Shown here piece by piece: positions 18,991 through 30,600 of a stretch of 64,000 nucleotides of DNA. Source of the stretch: Deltaproteobacteria bacterium (GTDB taxonomy: Bacteria > Myxococcota > Kuafuiibacteriia > Kuafuiibacteriales > Kuafuiibacteriaceae); contig JADJBV010000002.1 in NCBI GenBank assembly GCA_016703535.1, positions 1,178,001 through 1,242,000 of the forward strand. The letters run 5' to 3'. The translations under genes were made by a program, and so were the position numbers. The notes beneath the pieces are model-generated. The model did not search any database, was not told where the DNA came from, and saw nothing but the letters and a program-made list of their open reading frames with translations. Position 1 is the first letter of the stretch. Each line of letters opens with the position of its first letter.

Positions 18991-20151
18991 ATGCGCTCCG
19001 GTCTTCACCTCTTCGCCGCCATCGCCCTCTTCACTCAATCGGGCTGCGGCATCATCCTGCAGAGCGCCTTTGGTTGGTCGAGCGAGCGGACCGAAACCGT
19101 CAAGAAGACCCACTCGGTCCAGGTCAAGACCGCGCCCGCCGGCGCTCAAGTGACCCGGCGGGATCCCGAGGGCAACGAACAGGTCCTGGGCCAGGCGCCT
19201 TTCACCGACACCTTGTTCTACGAGCGAACCGAAACCATCGAGTCGCCTTCGTCGTTTGGGCTCTACCTCGGCGGGGTCTTGTCGGTGGGCGCGGGCATCG
19301 GCGCGCTGGTGGTCGCGACCTCGGGCAGCAGCGGCTCCACCACCGATGACCCATTCGCCGACAGCATCCGTGACACCAGCTCGACCGCCGGCGACGTCCT
19401 CTTGGCCATCGGCGGCGGGACCCTGCTCTACCTCGGTGTTCAAGACCTGTTGATCGGCCTGATCTACGGGGCGTCGGGGGAATCGGTGAAGTCCACCAGC
19501 AACCTGCCGGCCGGCACTTATACTTATACGGCCGACGTGGCCGGCTTGCCTCAGGCGACGGCGACGGTGAAGCCGCCGGATCAGTCCTACGCCAACTTGA
19601 TCCTCGATGGCAGCGTCAAGGCCACCAACCTGCTGGCGGTCGCACCTCCTCCGCCTTCGCCGCCGCCAGTGGCGCCCACCATCACCGTGCCCCCGCCGTC
19701 GAAGTCGGGCCAGATCTCCAGCGAAGCCAAGACCTGGGTGATCGCGGTGATGGAGGTGGAGCAGGTCGAGACCACCGGCAAAAGCGTCGACGGCCAGATG
19801 GTGAAGAACCTGGGCGATCAGCTGCGGATCTTCGTGGCCCAGTCCGGGGTGCGGACCATCGATCGCGGGGCCCAGGAGCGCGCCTTCAAGGATCAGATCC
19901 AGACGATGAAGTCCGAGAGCTACAAGGAGTGTTACGACAACTCCTGTCAGATCGAGCTGGGCAAGGCCTTGGCCGCCAGCCACATCTTGCGCTCTCGGAT
20001 CGCTCAGTTTGGCAGCAAGTGTGTGCTCAACGCCGAGCTGATCGACCTTCGCTCCGAGGTGACGGTGAAGGCCTCCTCGGCCCGAGGGGCCTGTGAGCCC
20101 GAGGGCTTCCTGGGCATGAGCGAAGAGGTCGCCCAGACCCTGGTGGAGTGA
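18991..20151 (+). CDS. PEGA-domain lipoprotein with CsgG/LpoB-like C-terminus
   Basis: This is a 386-residue predicted lipoprotein (signal peptide ending FTQSGC). The N-terminal mature part has a PEGA-like sequence, VKTAPAGAQVTRR followed by LGQAPFTDT, a surface-layer module that often sits near peptidoglycan. Two hydrophobic helices follow (LYLGGVLSVGAGIGALVVA and VLLAIGGGTLLYLGVQDLLIG), then a proline-rich linker (about residues 210-235). The C-terminal domain (about 245-386; TWVIAVMEVEQVETTG, VRTIDRGAQERAF, LGKALAASHILRSRI) resembles the CsgG/LpoB type of periplasmic lipoprotein. The ATG at 18991 gives the signal peptide; a TTG upstream at 18952 is less likely. It lies 63 bp after fumC with no obvious metabolic link. 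Confidence 0.65.
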   Translation: MRSGLHLFAAIALFTQSGCGIILQSAFGWSSERTETVKKTHSVQVKTAPAGAQVTRRDPEGNEQVLGQAPFTDTLFYERTETIESPSSFGLYLGGVLSVGAGIGALVVATSGSSGSTTDDPFADSIRDTSSTAGDVLLAIGGGTLLYLGVQDLLIGLIYGASGESVKSTSNLPAGTYTYTADVAGLPQATATVKPPDQSYANLILDGSVKATNLLAVAPPPPSPPPVAPTITVPPPSKSGQISSEAKTWVIAVMEVEQVETTGKSVDGQMVKNLGDQLRIFVAQSGVRTIDRGAQERAFKDQIQTMKSESYKECYDNSCQIELGKALAASHILRSRIAQFGSKCVLNAELIDLRSEVTVKASSARGACEPEGFLGMSEEVAQTLVE

Positions 20152-20178
20152 GGCGGCTCCGCTGTAGGATGGTGGCAC

Positions 20179-21752
<1,574 letters not shown>

Positions 21753-21771
<19 letters not shown>

Positions 21772-24149
21772 GGTTCGCGGCCGCGGCGGCCTTGGTCTGC
21801 GGCGCTTGTGTCGAGCCGAGGCCCCTTGATTGGAGCGCCTTCGCGGGGGCCCGTTCGGCGATCTTGGCCTGGCGCCAGGACGATCAGCGGGTGCTCCACG
21901 CCTTGCGTGCGGGTGGAGATCCGCCGGTCCTGCACCGCTCCAATCAAGCGATCTACCTGGTGACCTTCGACGAGACCCTGGAGCAGCTCGGCTTCAAGGA
22001 GGGGCCCCTCCAGGGGCAGGGCCAGGGGGTGCGTCCTTGGCCGAACACGTCTCGCCCTTTGGTGTTGCGTCCGGACACCGACGCGTTCCAAGTCCTGAGC
22101 CTCGAAGACCTCACCGCCGAGTTGGGCGAACGGGTGCTCCCCGGGCTCAGCCCGTCCGAATGCCTCGATCGGGACGGCTGTTATCGCTTCGCCAGCCCGC
22201 GTGGCACTGAATGTGAGGCCCCTTGCGCCGAACAGGCCGAGATCACCCCACCCGAACCTCCGCGCCCGCCAGCGTCGCCGACCCTGGCCCCTTGTGCCGC
22301 CGCCTGGCTCCCGCGTTTGGCCGAGGGCGTGACCGTCTGTGATCCGCCGGCGGTGCTCGATTGTCCGAACGGTAGCCGGGCCGGTTGGGCCGGAGCTTGT
22401 GTCCCCTCGGGAGGGCCCTGCGCGGCGGGTCCCTTCCCGGTGGCGCCGGGTCCATCGATCTACTTCGTCGCCGCCGGGGGACCTGCGGGGGACGGGAGCT
22501 TGAACACCCCCTTCAACGACCTGACCACGGCCTTGGCGAGTGTGCCGCCCGGCGCGACCTTGGCCTTGGGCGAAGGGCGTTTTTCGGCCGGCCTGCGGGC
22601 CCGGGCTCCGGTGAAGTTGGTGGGCCTCTGTCCGGCCCGCAGCACCTTGGTTGCGCCTTCGGGCCAAGTCGCCTTCAGCGTCAGCCGTGGGGTGGAGGTC
22701 GAGCTGGAGGGCCTCAGCTTGGAGGGTGCAGCGGGGCAGGTGGTCTTGGCCAGCCGTGGTGATCTGGAGGTCCAAGCCGTGGAGCTTCGAGGCGGCGCCT
22801 ACGGTTTGGTGGGGCGAGGCGGAGCGATCCACGGCGCGGAGTTGCGGATCGCCGGCGCGGCCCGGGAGGCCCTCGACGTCGATGGGGCTCGCCTCGATCT
22901 GGCCCAGCTCGAGGTCCACGGACCCGGCGGAGTGCGCCTTGGCGCTTTGATCGATGGATCGTTGCGCGACTACTGGTCGGAAGGCGCGGGGGGTGTACGG
23001 CTCCAGAGCGGCGCCTTGACCCTGGAGCGGGCCTTCTTTCGTGGTCATCGCGGGGGCGCCATCGAAGGCCCGGCCGGAGTGTCGTTGGTCGTCCGAGACC
23101 TGGAGGTGGTGGGGGACCTCGCCGCTCACGGCGTGTGGTTGGGCGCCGGCAGCATCCTGATCGGTGAACGACTCCACTTGGTGGACACCAGCACCGGGGC
23201 CATCCGCGTCGGAGCCGACTGGGAGGATGGTTGGGTGCCGGTGGCGGGCTCCTGTCGACTCTCCGATGTGGTGGTCGAAGGTGGCCTGGTCCGCTCCCTG
23301 GTCGCGACCGCGGTCCAGCTCCAGCTCGAGCGTGGTTTGTTCCGGCGCGGAACCGGCGTGGCCTTGGACGTGCCCTTCAGCGAGGCGTTGCTCACGGACG
23401 TCACCGCCCTCGATATTGGTGCCACGGCCGCGGGGGATTTTGGCTCGGGGATCATCGCGGACGGCACCAACCTCCGGGTGGAGAGGGCACGGCTCGAGGG
23501 CTTTCAATGGGCGGTGATCCGGGCCTATTCGGATCGGGAGGCGATCGGCGCCGCTCACCTCATCGACGTCTTGGTGCGCGGCTCACCCAACCTGGGCATC
23601 GAGATCTTCACGCCCGTGGTCTCAATGACTCGGGTCGACGTCCGAGAGGTCCTGCAGGGGGTGCAAGTGGGCCAACCCAATCGCCCGCCTCCGATCAGCA
23701 ACCTGACCGATCTCGGGATCCGCGACACCCAAGGGATCGGCCTTCGCATGTACTCCGGCGAATCGACGGTGCACCGCTTGGCCATCGAACGGACCTTCGT
23801 CACCGGCATCTTGCTCGATCAGGTGTCGGTGGTGGGCGAAGACTTCCGGGTCGAGACCATCCCGATCAGCGTCGACGTGAAGCCTGCCCTTCAAGGCGTC
23901 GCTTTGGGGGTCGGCCCCGGCTTCGTCACCGGCGATCTGGAGTTCGCCTCCATCGCGCTGGAGCGCTTCTTCTTCCGTGGCAGCGGCGCCGCCGGCATTT
24001 GGCTGGGCCTCAACGCCGAAACCCAGCTGACTGGGGGATGGATAGAGGGTTTTTCCGATAGTGTCTCGACCGCCAAACTCGACTTCGACCTTGGCCTCGA
24101 GTTGTCCGGGATCCGGATGCCGACCCCCGACGACTCGGCGTCGAACTAG
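21753..24149 (+). CDS. Beta-helix lipoprotein sharing the N-terminal domain of paralogs A and B
   Basis: This is a 798-residue predicted lipoprotein. The GTG start at 21753 lies inside the previous gene (19-bp overlap), giving a signal peptide ending ALVCGAC. The first ~150 residues resemble the N-terminal domain of the lipoproteins at 9007 and 16053: IYLVTFDETLEQLGFKEG and a cysteine pair in CLDRDGC. A Cys-rich, Pro-rich connector follows (about 160-235). From about 240 to the end there is a long right-handed beta-helix, opened by LNTPFNDLTTALASVPPG, a typical start of such surface proteins. No catalytic residues were recognised. Translational coupling to the FG-GAP gene suggests a joint surface role. 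Confidence 0.65.
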
Positions 24150-24155
24150 GCAGAG

Positions 24156-24167
24156 GGGCCCGGGCCC
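24156..24167. repeat. 12-bp GC palindrome between convergent genes
   Basis: GGGCCCGGGCCC is a perfect palindrome sitting where the beta-helix and GH57 genes converge, touching the stop codon of the latter. It has no loop and no T-run, so it is at best a weak terminator element. Confidence 0.25.
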
Positions 24168-26569
24168 TAAGTCCCGTGCCGGCTCAGGGCCACCGGCGAC
24201 AACTTCAGGGCCTGGGCCAGCAACTCAAGCTCCGGGTGTTCGGAGCGCGGCGCGAAGTAGACGGCCTCTTGGGCCCGCTCCAGGTTCACCACCAGCCCCA
24301 ACCGATCGGCCAACTCCAACAGGTCTCGGGCGGCGCCCAAACTTTGGGCCGACGGCCGGGCCAAAGCGATGTGCACCGAGTGGGTGATCATGTGTTCGAA
24401 CAAGCGGCTCGAGGCCGTGCGGTCGATCCGATAACCTTGTTCGGTCACCCGCTGGGCAATCTCCACCGCCCGCCGGTACGCGGCCGGATCTTGGCTCTCT
24501 CGCTGCTGTCGGATCTCTTCTTCGAAGAGTCGGCCCAAAGTGAACTCGGCCGCCGCGGTCAACTCCTTGGGCAAAGCGAAGCCCGCCGACTGGAGCATGT
24601 CCAAGGTCCGTTGGTGGTCCTCGTACATGGTGGCGTATTGTTCGGCGAAGCGCCGCACCAATCCCCCGAGGACCAGCTCGGAGACGTGTTCTTTGCCGCC
24701 GGGCAAGAGGTGCTCGAGGCCAAACTCCTCGGGCCCCAACTCGTGGGCCACCAACCGCAACAAGGCTGGCAAGGACGAGGTCGGGAACGCCTCGTGGATC
24801 CGGCCGATCCGGGCGTGGAGCTCCACGTCATCGGGCCAGTCCCGGGCCACACAATAAAAGTCGACGCCGCCGAGGTGCAGCGCCGCGAAGGCTGAGCGGT
24901 GCACCCGTTGGGTCGAGGTCGAGGTCAACTCGACGCGCCCGGTGGCCAAGGTCATCCGGCCGCTGCTGCGACGCCCCAACTCCCGCCAGTTCCAGGTCCA
25001 GCCCGCCAGCTCTCCGGTTTCGTCCGGGTTGTCGACCAAGCTGGTCAACGCCAAGTGGGCCGCAACCCTGCGGGGTGAGACCCGAGCCGAGTCGACGGTC
25101 CTTCGATAGATGTCCACCCCCGAGCCGTCGGTGTTGCTGCGGGCCTCGCCCAAACGATCAAAAAAGGCCGGCAAAGGCGTCTTTTCGCCGAGCTCCTCGA
25201 AGCAGTCGATCACCCGTCCGGCGTACTTCAGGATTTGACGGGGTTCGATCCCGGCCAAGTCGGCGAAGAACCAGCCGCAGCTGGTGTACATCAACATCGC
25301 GTGCCGCTGCAGCTCGAGGAGGGTCAAGGCGTTGGTCAACGCCTCTCCGCTCAGCGGGCGCCGCTGGTGTCGCTCCAGGAAGCCCCGGAGCCCAGCCTCG
25401 GGTTCGAGCAGCAGCTGGATGTAGTCGTCCCGGGCCGCCCAAGGATCGTTGAAAAACTCGGCGCCTCGGCCTTCGAAGAGTTCGGCCCCGCGATCGCGCA
25501 AATAGTCCAAGGACTCCCGGAGGGGTCGGCGCCACTTTTGGTTCCAGCCTTCCCGGCTGCCGGTGTTGCAGCCGCAGTCCCGGTACCAGCGGCCGACGCC
25601 GTGGGCACAACTCCACGAGCTCCCCAGGCCGTCTTCGCCGAGCCAGAGCTCGACCTCTTCGGTCGGCGGGTGTTGCTCCAGGTAGGCCCCGAAGTTGGTG
25701 ACCTCCACCCCGAGCTGTTGCGCCTCGTACTCCAAGGCGTGGGCCAAACAACGATCGCCGAACTTGAAGTGGTGACCGTAGGTCTCGCCGTCGGTCGCCA
25801 CCGTCACCACACCGTTAGAGGGCGCGCCGCCGACCAGGTTGTCCAAGAAGCCGCGGCTGGTGGCCAGGGCGCCCTCGAAGGCGATCGATTTGGAGCGAGG
25901 CCCGTCGTAGAAGAAGATGTCGACGTACCGCCCGCTGCCGTTTCGGTGAAAATACCGATAGGGCCGGGTGCTATCGAGGCGCCCGTTGCTGGCTTCGCGC
26001 CAGGTCCCACCGAAGGGTCGAACCCGCAGGGCCTGGTAGGGCGAAAGCACGGTAAAGCGCACCCCGGCGTCGATCAACACCTCGAGGCACTCGTGGTTGG
26101 CGGCGGTTTCGGCCAGCCACAACCCGGCCGCGTCTCGGCCGAAGCGGTGGCGGAAGTCGTAGAGCCCCCACTTCACCTGGGTTTGGCGGTCTCGGGCGTT
26201 ACAGAGCGGGAGGATCGCGTGGTTGTAGGCCTGGGCCATCGCGTTGCCGTGGCCACGCCGCCGCCGGGCGCTCTCTCGATCGGCCGCCAGGATGCGGCCG
26301 TAGGTGATGGTGTGGTGGTGCTCCAGCCAGGAGAGCAAGGTCGGGCCGAAGTTGAAGCTGAGGTGGATGTAGTTGTTGACGATCCGCTCCACCCGGCCCT
26401 GGTCGTCGAGGATCCGGGCGTAAGAGTTGGGGCGGTAACACTCGAAGAAGATCCGCTCGTTCCAGTCGTGGAAAGGCTCGGCCCCCGGTTCGCGCTCCAC
26501 CTGGTCGATCCAGGGGTTCTCGCGCGGGGGCTGATAAAAGTGGCCGTGGATAATCAGAGATGCGGCCAT
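24167..26569 (-). CDS. Glycoside hydrolase family 57-like protein (DUF3536)
   Basis: This 800-residue protein opens with the GH57 signature HGHFYQPPRENPW (8-20). The probable nucleophile region is GLWLAETAANHE (E154) and the acid region is ATDGETYGHH (D260, H265-266), as in conserved regions 3 and 4 of GH57. The C-terminal half (about 310-700) matches the DUF3536 extension, including SCGWFFADLAGIEPRQILKYA. GH57 enzymes act on alpha-1,4 glucans (amylase, branching or 4-alpha-glucanotransferase types), so a role in glycogen or maltodextrin metabolism is likely. No signal peptide is seen, hence cytoplasmic. Its promoter is divergent from the response-regulator gene starting at 26691. Confidence 0.88.
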   Translation of the reverse strand: MAASLIIHGHFYQPPRENPWIDQVEREPGAEPFHDWNERIFFECYRPNSYARILDDQGRVERIVNNYIHLSFNFGPTLLSWLEHHHTITYGRILAADRESARRRRGHGNAMAQAYNHAILPLCNARDRQTQVKWGLYDFRHRFGRDAAGLWLAETAANHECLEVLIDAGVRFTVLSPYQALRVRPFGGTWREASNGRLDSTRPYRYFHRNGSGRYVDIFFYDGPRSKSIAFEGALATSRGFLDNLVGGAPSNGVVTVATDGETYGHHFKFGDRCLAHALEYEAQQLGVEVTNFGAYLEQHPPTEEVELWLGEDGLGSSWSCAHGVGRWYRDCGCNTGSREGWNQKWRRPLRESLDYLRDRGAELFEGRGAEFFNDPWAARDDYIQLLLEPEAGLRGFLERHQRRPLSGEALTNALTLLELQRHAMLMYTSCGWFFADLAGIEPRQILKYAGRVIDCFEELGEKTPLPAFFDRLGEARSNTDGSGVDIYRRTVDSARVSPRRVAAHLALTSLVDNPDETGELAGWTWNWRELGRRSSGRMTLATGRVELTSTSTQRVHRSAFAALHLGGVDFYCVARDWPDDVELHARIGRIHEAFPTSSLPALLRLVAHELGPEEFGLEHLLPGGKEHVSELVLGGLVRRFAEQYATMYEDHQRTLDMLQSAGFALPKELTAAAEFTLGRLFEEEIRQQRESQDPAAYRRAVEIAQRVTEQGYRIDRTASSRLFEHMITHSVHIALARPSAQSLGAARDLLELADRLGLVVNLERAQEAVYFAPRSEHPELELLAQALKLSPVALSRHGT

Positions 26570-26627
26570 GCCGAGGTCGGCAATCTACCTCAAATCCGGC
26601 GCGCAATCCCGCTTTGGGCCGGCTACT

Positions 26628-26655
26628 TTGGTGGCCAGCCCGGTCCTGTTATGCT
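26628..26655 (+). promoter_or_regulatory. Candidate sigma-70 promoter for the receiver-GGDEF gene
   Basis: TTGGTG (26628-26633) and TATGCT (26650-26655) are spaced 16 bp apart and lie in the divergent region between the GH57 and receiver-GGDEF genes. Transcription would start about 30 bases upstream of the ATG at 26691. This is a visual match only. Confidence 0.35.
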
Positions 26656-26690
26656 GCGGGGGCCTGAACCCGACGAGCGCCGAGCTCCGA

Positions 26691-27614
26691 ATGCCCGAGT
26701 CGATCCTGGTCATCGAGGATGACTCGACGATTCGAACCATCTTGGTGAAGACCTTCTCTCGCCAAAGCCGGGTGTTGGAGGCCAAAAGTGGCACCGAAGG
26801 CCTCCAGGTGTTGTTGAGTCAGCGCCCGGACTTTGTGGTCACTGACGTGATGTTGCCGGGAATGACGGGCGTGGAGCTGATCGCCCGGGCCCGCCGCAGC
26901 TACTACGGCGCCTGCGTCCCCATCTTGGTTTTGACCGCCAGTCCCGACGAACAGACCCTCTACGACTGTTTTAGGGAGGGCGCCGACGACTTCATGAGCA
27001 AGCCGTTTTCGGTGAAGGAGATCCAGGTGCGGGTCGCCTCCATTCACCTGCGGCAACGGGTGATCCGGGACATGAACCCCCTAACCCGCCTGCCCGGGAA
27101 CGTGGCGATCAAACGACAGCTGTCTTGGCGCCTCCAACAACCCGAAACCTTCGCCATCGCGGTGTTGGACCTGGACCATTTCAAGGCCTTCAACGACAGC
27201 CGGGGCTTCGATCTGGGGGACGAGGTGATCAAATTGGTCGCCGATTTGTGCATCGGCTTCACCATTGCTCACCCCCTCGAGGACGTCTTCGTCGGCCACG
27301 TGGGCGGCGATGACTTCGTGGTGCTCTTGCCCAGCACCCAAGTCGAGGCGTTCGCCAGCTGGGTGCACCCCCGCTTCAGCGAAGCCGTCGCCAAGTACTA
27401 CTCGGACGAAGAGCGGGCCAGCGGCCTCACCGAGGTCATGAACCGCCGTGGAGACAAGGAGCGGGTGCCGCTCCTGTCGTTGTCCATTGGCGTCACCGAC
27501 ACCCGTCGCAGCGACCTCTCGGACGTCCGCCGGATCTCCGAGGTGTCGGCCGAAGTGAAGAAGCAGGCCAAGGCCATCCCGGGGAACAGCCTCTTCGTCG
27601 ATCGCCGGAACTGA
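26691..27614 (+). CDS. Receiver-GGDEF response regulator with atypical GGDDF motif
   Basis: This 307-residue protein has an N-terminal receiver (1-120) with the full phosphorylation site: E9-D10-D11, D52 (VVTDVMLPG), T82 and K104 (SKPFS). It is joined to a diguanylate-cyclase-like domain (about 125-300) opened by MNPLTRLPGN and containing VLDLDHFKAFNDSRGFDLGD. The signature is GGDDF (205-209) instead of GGDEF or GGEEF. The fourth residue coordinates metal, so cyclase activity may be weak or absent and the protein could instead be a regulator. The ATG at 26691 gives a complete receiver domain. Its stop is only 2 bp from the convergent neighbour's stop. Confidence 0.85.
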   Translation: MPESILVIEDDSTIRTILVKTFSRQSRVLEAKSGTEGLQVLLSQRPDFVVTDVMLPGMTGVELIARARRSYYGACVPILVLTASPDEQTLYDCFREGADDFMSKPFSVKEIQVRVASIHLRQRVIRDMNPLTRLPGNVAIKRQLSWRLQQPETFAIAVLDLDHFKAFNDSRGFDLGDEVIKLVADLCIGFTIAHPLEDVFVGHVGGDDFVVLLPSTQVEAFASWVHPRFSEAVAKYYSDEERASGLTEVMNRRGDKERVPLLSLSIGVTDTRRSDLSDVRRISEVSAEVKKQAKAIPGNSLFVDRRN

Positions 27615-27616
27615 GG

Positions 27617-30600
27617 TTAGGGCATGAAGGGGCGGAACTTCAGGTAGCTGACCCGGTAGTCGTCACCGACCGGAGGTGCGGAGACGCCAAAGAAGAGGAT
27701 CGAGTTGGAGCCGGGTTCGTAGTCGAAGCCATCCCGACGGTCTCGGGCCATGGTGGAGGTCGGGACCGCCACCTCCAAAGATCCGGAGATCGGCTCGTTC
27801 ATCAGCGGCACCACCGAAGCGGCGCCGGCCGAGGCGATCAAGATCTCCTCGATGGGTCCGGTCAGATCTTGGGCGCAGATCGAGGCGGTGGTGCCACCGG
27901 TCGCTTCGGCGGCCCGGATGTAACTTTCGCCGACTCGGGCAATGCCACGCCCGACCGCGGTGCAGCCTCGAGGACGAGGCCCGGCGATGGCGAAGGCCAA
28001 CACGCTCCGATCCAGGTATTCGGTGATGTAGTCATCGATGCTGCGCAGGTTCAGGGACTCTTCATCGGTGTAGAAGATCACCACCGTGACCGCGTCGGGG
28101 CGCAGGCGCTCTTCGGTGACGCTGGCGGTGGCGGCCCGATCGACCGCCCGTAGCGCGTACTCCAGGCCTTGTTCTCGGCCGTTGCCGTTGATGCCCACCC
28201 GGACCCGGGAGCGGAAGTCACCGATGTCGCTGCTGAACGATCCGCCCTGCAGGGCCTCACCGTCGGTCGTCACCACTCCGATGCGGAAGTCGATGCGCGA
28301 ACGCTGCAGCGCCCCGAAGAACTGCTCGGCGGCCTGGGCCAAAGCGGCCTGTTCCTCCTGCATCGAGGCCGAGTTGTCGACCACCCAGATGAAGTCCACC
28401 AAGAGGGCCTCGGCGGTCTTGTTTTCGCAGTCCACCGCCACCTCGGAGCCCGGCGGGCCCAGGTGGGTGCCGTTGGTCAGATCGTTCAAGCGGATCGCCA
28501 ACTCCGAGGCCTGGGGGGCGCTGTTGTCGTCGACGATCGCCAAGATGATGTTGACCCCCAGGTTGACCACGTCGACCTCGACGTAGGTGGCCAACAACAA
28601 GGTTCGGGTCGGGGCCTCTCCCATGGCCACCGGGACCCCGCCGAGTTCGGTCAGGGGCACCGCCGCCAACTCCGACAACAAGCCGGTGCGGATCCGGGAC
28701 GGCAACACGTCGTTGACCATGCTGATCTCCCGCAGGCTCCGGGCCGCGGGGTTGCGATCGTTCTTGAAGGTCTGACGCAGGGTCTCGTCGACCCGGTCGG
28801 GGAGGCCGGTGACGCCGGGCAGGGCCTGATCGAAGAGCGGATCCAGGTACTGATCGATCACCTGGCTCGCGGCCGTGTTGCTCAACGGATCGATCGAGGG
28901 ATCCAGCGGGATCCGGATCGAAAAGCCCCGCATGCCCAGCCGGTCGTCATCCAACGCGAAGCCGCTGGCCCCGCTCAGCTCGCTGGACAAGGTCCCTTCG
29001 TGGACCGCCAAGACGAAGACCGCCCCGGGCATCTCGATCGCCGAAACTTGATCCGAGTTCTGGAGGCGACAGGGCCCTTCGGTCAGGGGTCCGCTGTCGA
29101 TCGGCCCGACGTCGATGAAGCCCACGTCCGCGGGCGGGCCCCGATCCGTGGACCCGCCATCGACCCCTAGGTCGGGGAGTTCACCGCTGTCGGTGAGGCC
29201 GGCGTCCAATTGGGTGGGGTCCTGATCCCCGACCTGAAAACGGGTGCAGGCCGAGTTGCCAGACAAGGTCGCCACCACCACCAAGGTGTAGAGCCCGCGG
29301 GTCGAGCGCCGCCGCGCCCACCAAGCGCCGACCAAGAGGGCCGCCAGGCCGCCCAGGCCTCCCGCTGATCCACCCGTGGAAGAACAACCGCACTTCACGG
29401 CGACCGGCGCCACTTCGTCGAGTTCACCCGGCTCTCCCGAGTCGACCCCGGCGTCCACACCCGCGTCGGCGCCACCGCCATCGCCGCCGCTGTCTCCGCC
29501 GCTGGCGTCCACCGGGCCCGCGTCGACCGCGGTGCAGAGGTTGACGCCCGTGCCCGGCTCCAGGTCGGCGGTCAGGTCGCAGTCGTTGTCGATGCCGTCG
29601 CAGACCTCAGTGACCCGGGGGCTGATGGCGGGGTTGGCGTCGTCGCAGTCCCCATCACAGTCGGTGACGCCGTCCCGGTCGGTGTCGTTGCAGGTCGCAC
29701 AAGTGCTTTCGCCCTGGGGCGTCTGATCGATGCGGCCGTCGCAGTCGTTGTCGCGCCGATCGCAGAGATCGGTCGCGTGGGGGTTCACGCTAGCGTTGGC
29801 GTCGTTGCAGTCGCCGCACAGGTAGCTGAAGCCATCGCCGTCGTTGTCGTCTTGGCCTTCGTCGGTCTGGCCGTTGCAGTTGTCGTCGAAGGTGTTGACC
29901 TGCTCCCGGGCAAAGGGATGGACGTTCGGGTTGTTGTCATCGCAGTCCCCAAAACAGGTGGCGAAGCGGTCGTTGTCTTCGTCGAAGCCCTCGTCGACCC
30001 GGTTGTTGCAGTCGTTGTCTTGGCCGTCGCAGACCTCGGGCGCACCTGGGTAGACCGCGCCGTTTTGGTCGTTGCAGTCCCCGCCGCAGGTGGTGAAGGA
30101 GTCGCCGTCGATGTCCAGGTCGGGGTCGGTCAGGCCGTCGCAGTCGTCGTCGATGTTGTTGCCGCACACCTCTCGCCGGAAGGGACCCTTCATCGGGTCG
30201 TTGTCGTCGCAGTCGCCGGCGCAGACCGTCGCAAAGTCCCCGTCCTCGTCGAAGCCTTCATCGACGTCCCCGTCGCAGTTGTTGTCGAAGCCGTCGCAGA
30301 CCTCAACCGCCGCCGGGCTCACCGAAGCGAAGCGATCGTCACAGTCACCTTGGGCAGTGGTTACGCCGTCACCGTCCTCATCGACGTCTTCGTCGGTGTC
30401 GCCATCGCAGTCGTTGTCCAGGCCGTCGCCGTAGAGCTCCGGGAGGCCCGGGGCCGCGGTCGGGTTGCGGTCGTTGCAGTCTCCGTCGCAGTTGGAATAA
30501 CCGTCGGCGTCGAAGTCGTGGCAGGCACCGAAGTCGCAGACCGAACCGCCGAAGCCGTCTTCGTCTTCTTCGAGGTCGCAGTCGTTGTCGGTGCAGTCAC

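Noticed and set aside
24149..24170. Rho-independent terminator at the convergent palindrome GGGCCCGGGCCC
   Set aside because: There is no loop and no following T-run on either strand; kept only as a palindrome.
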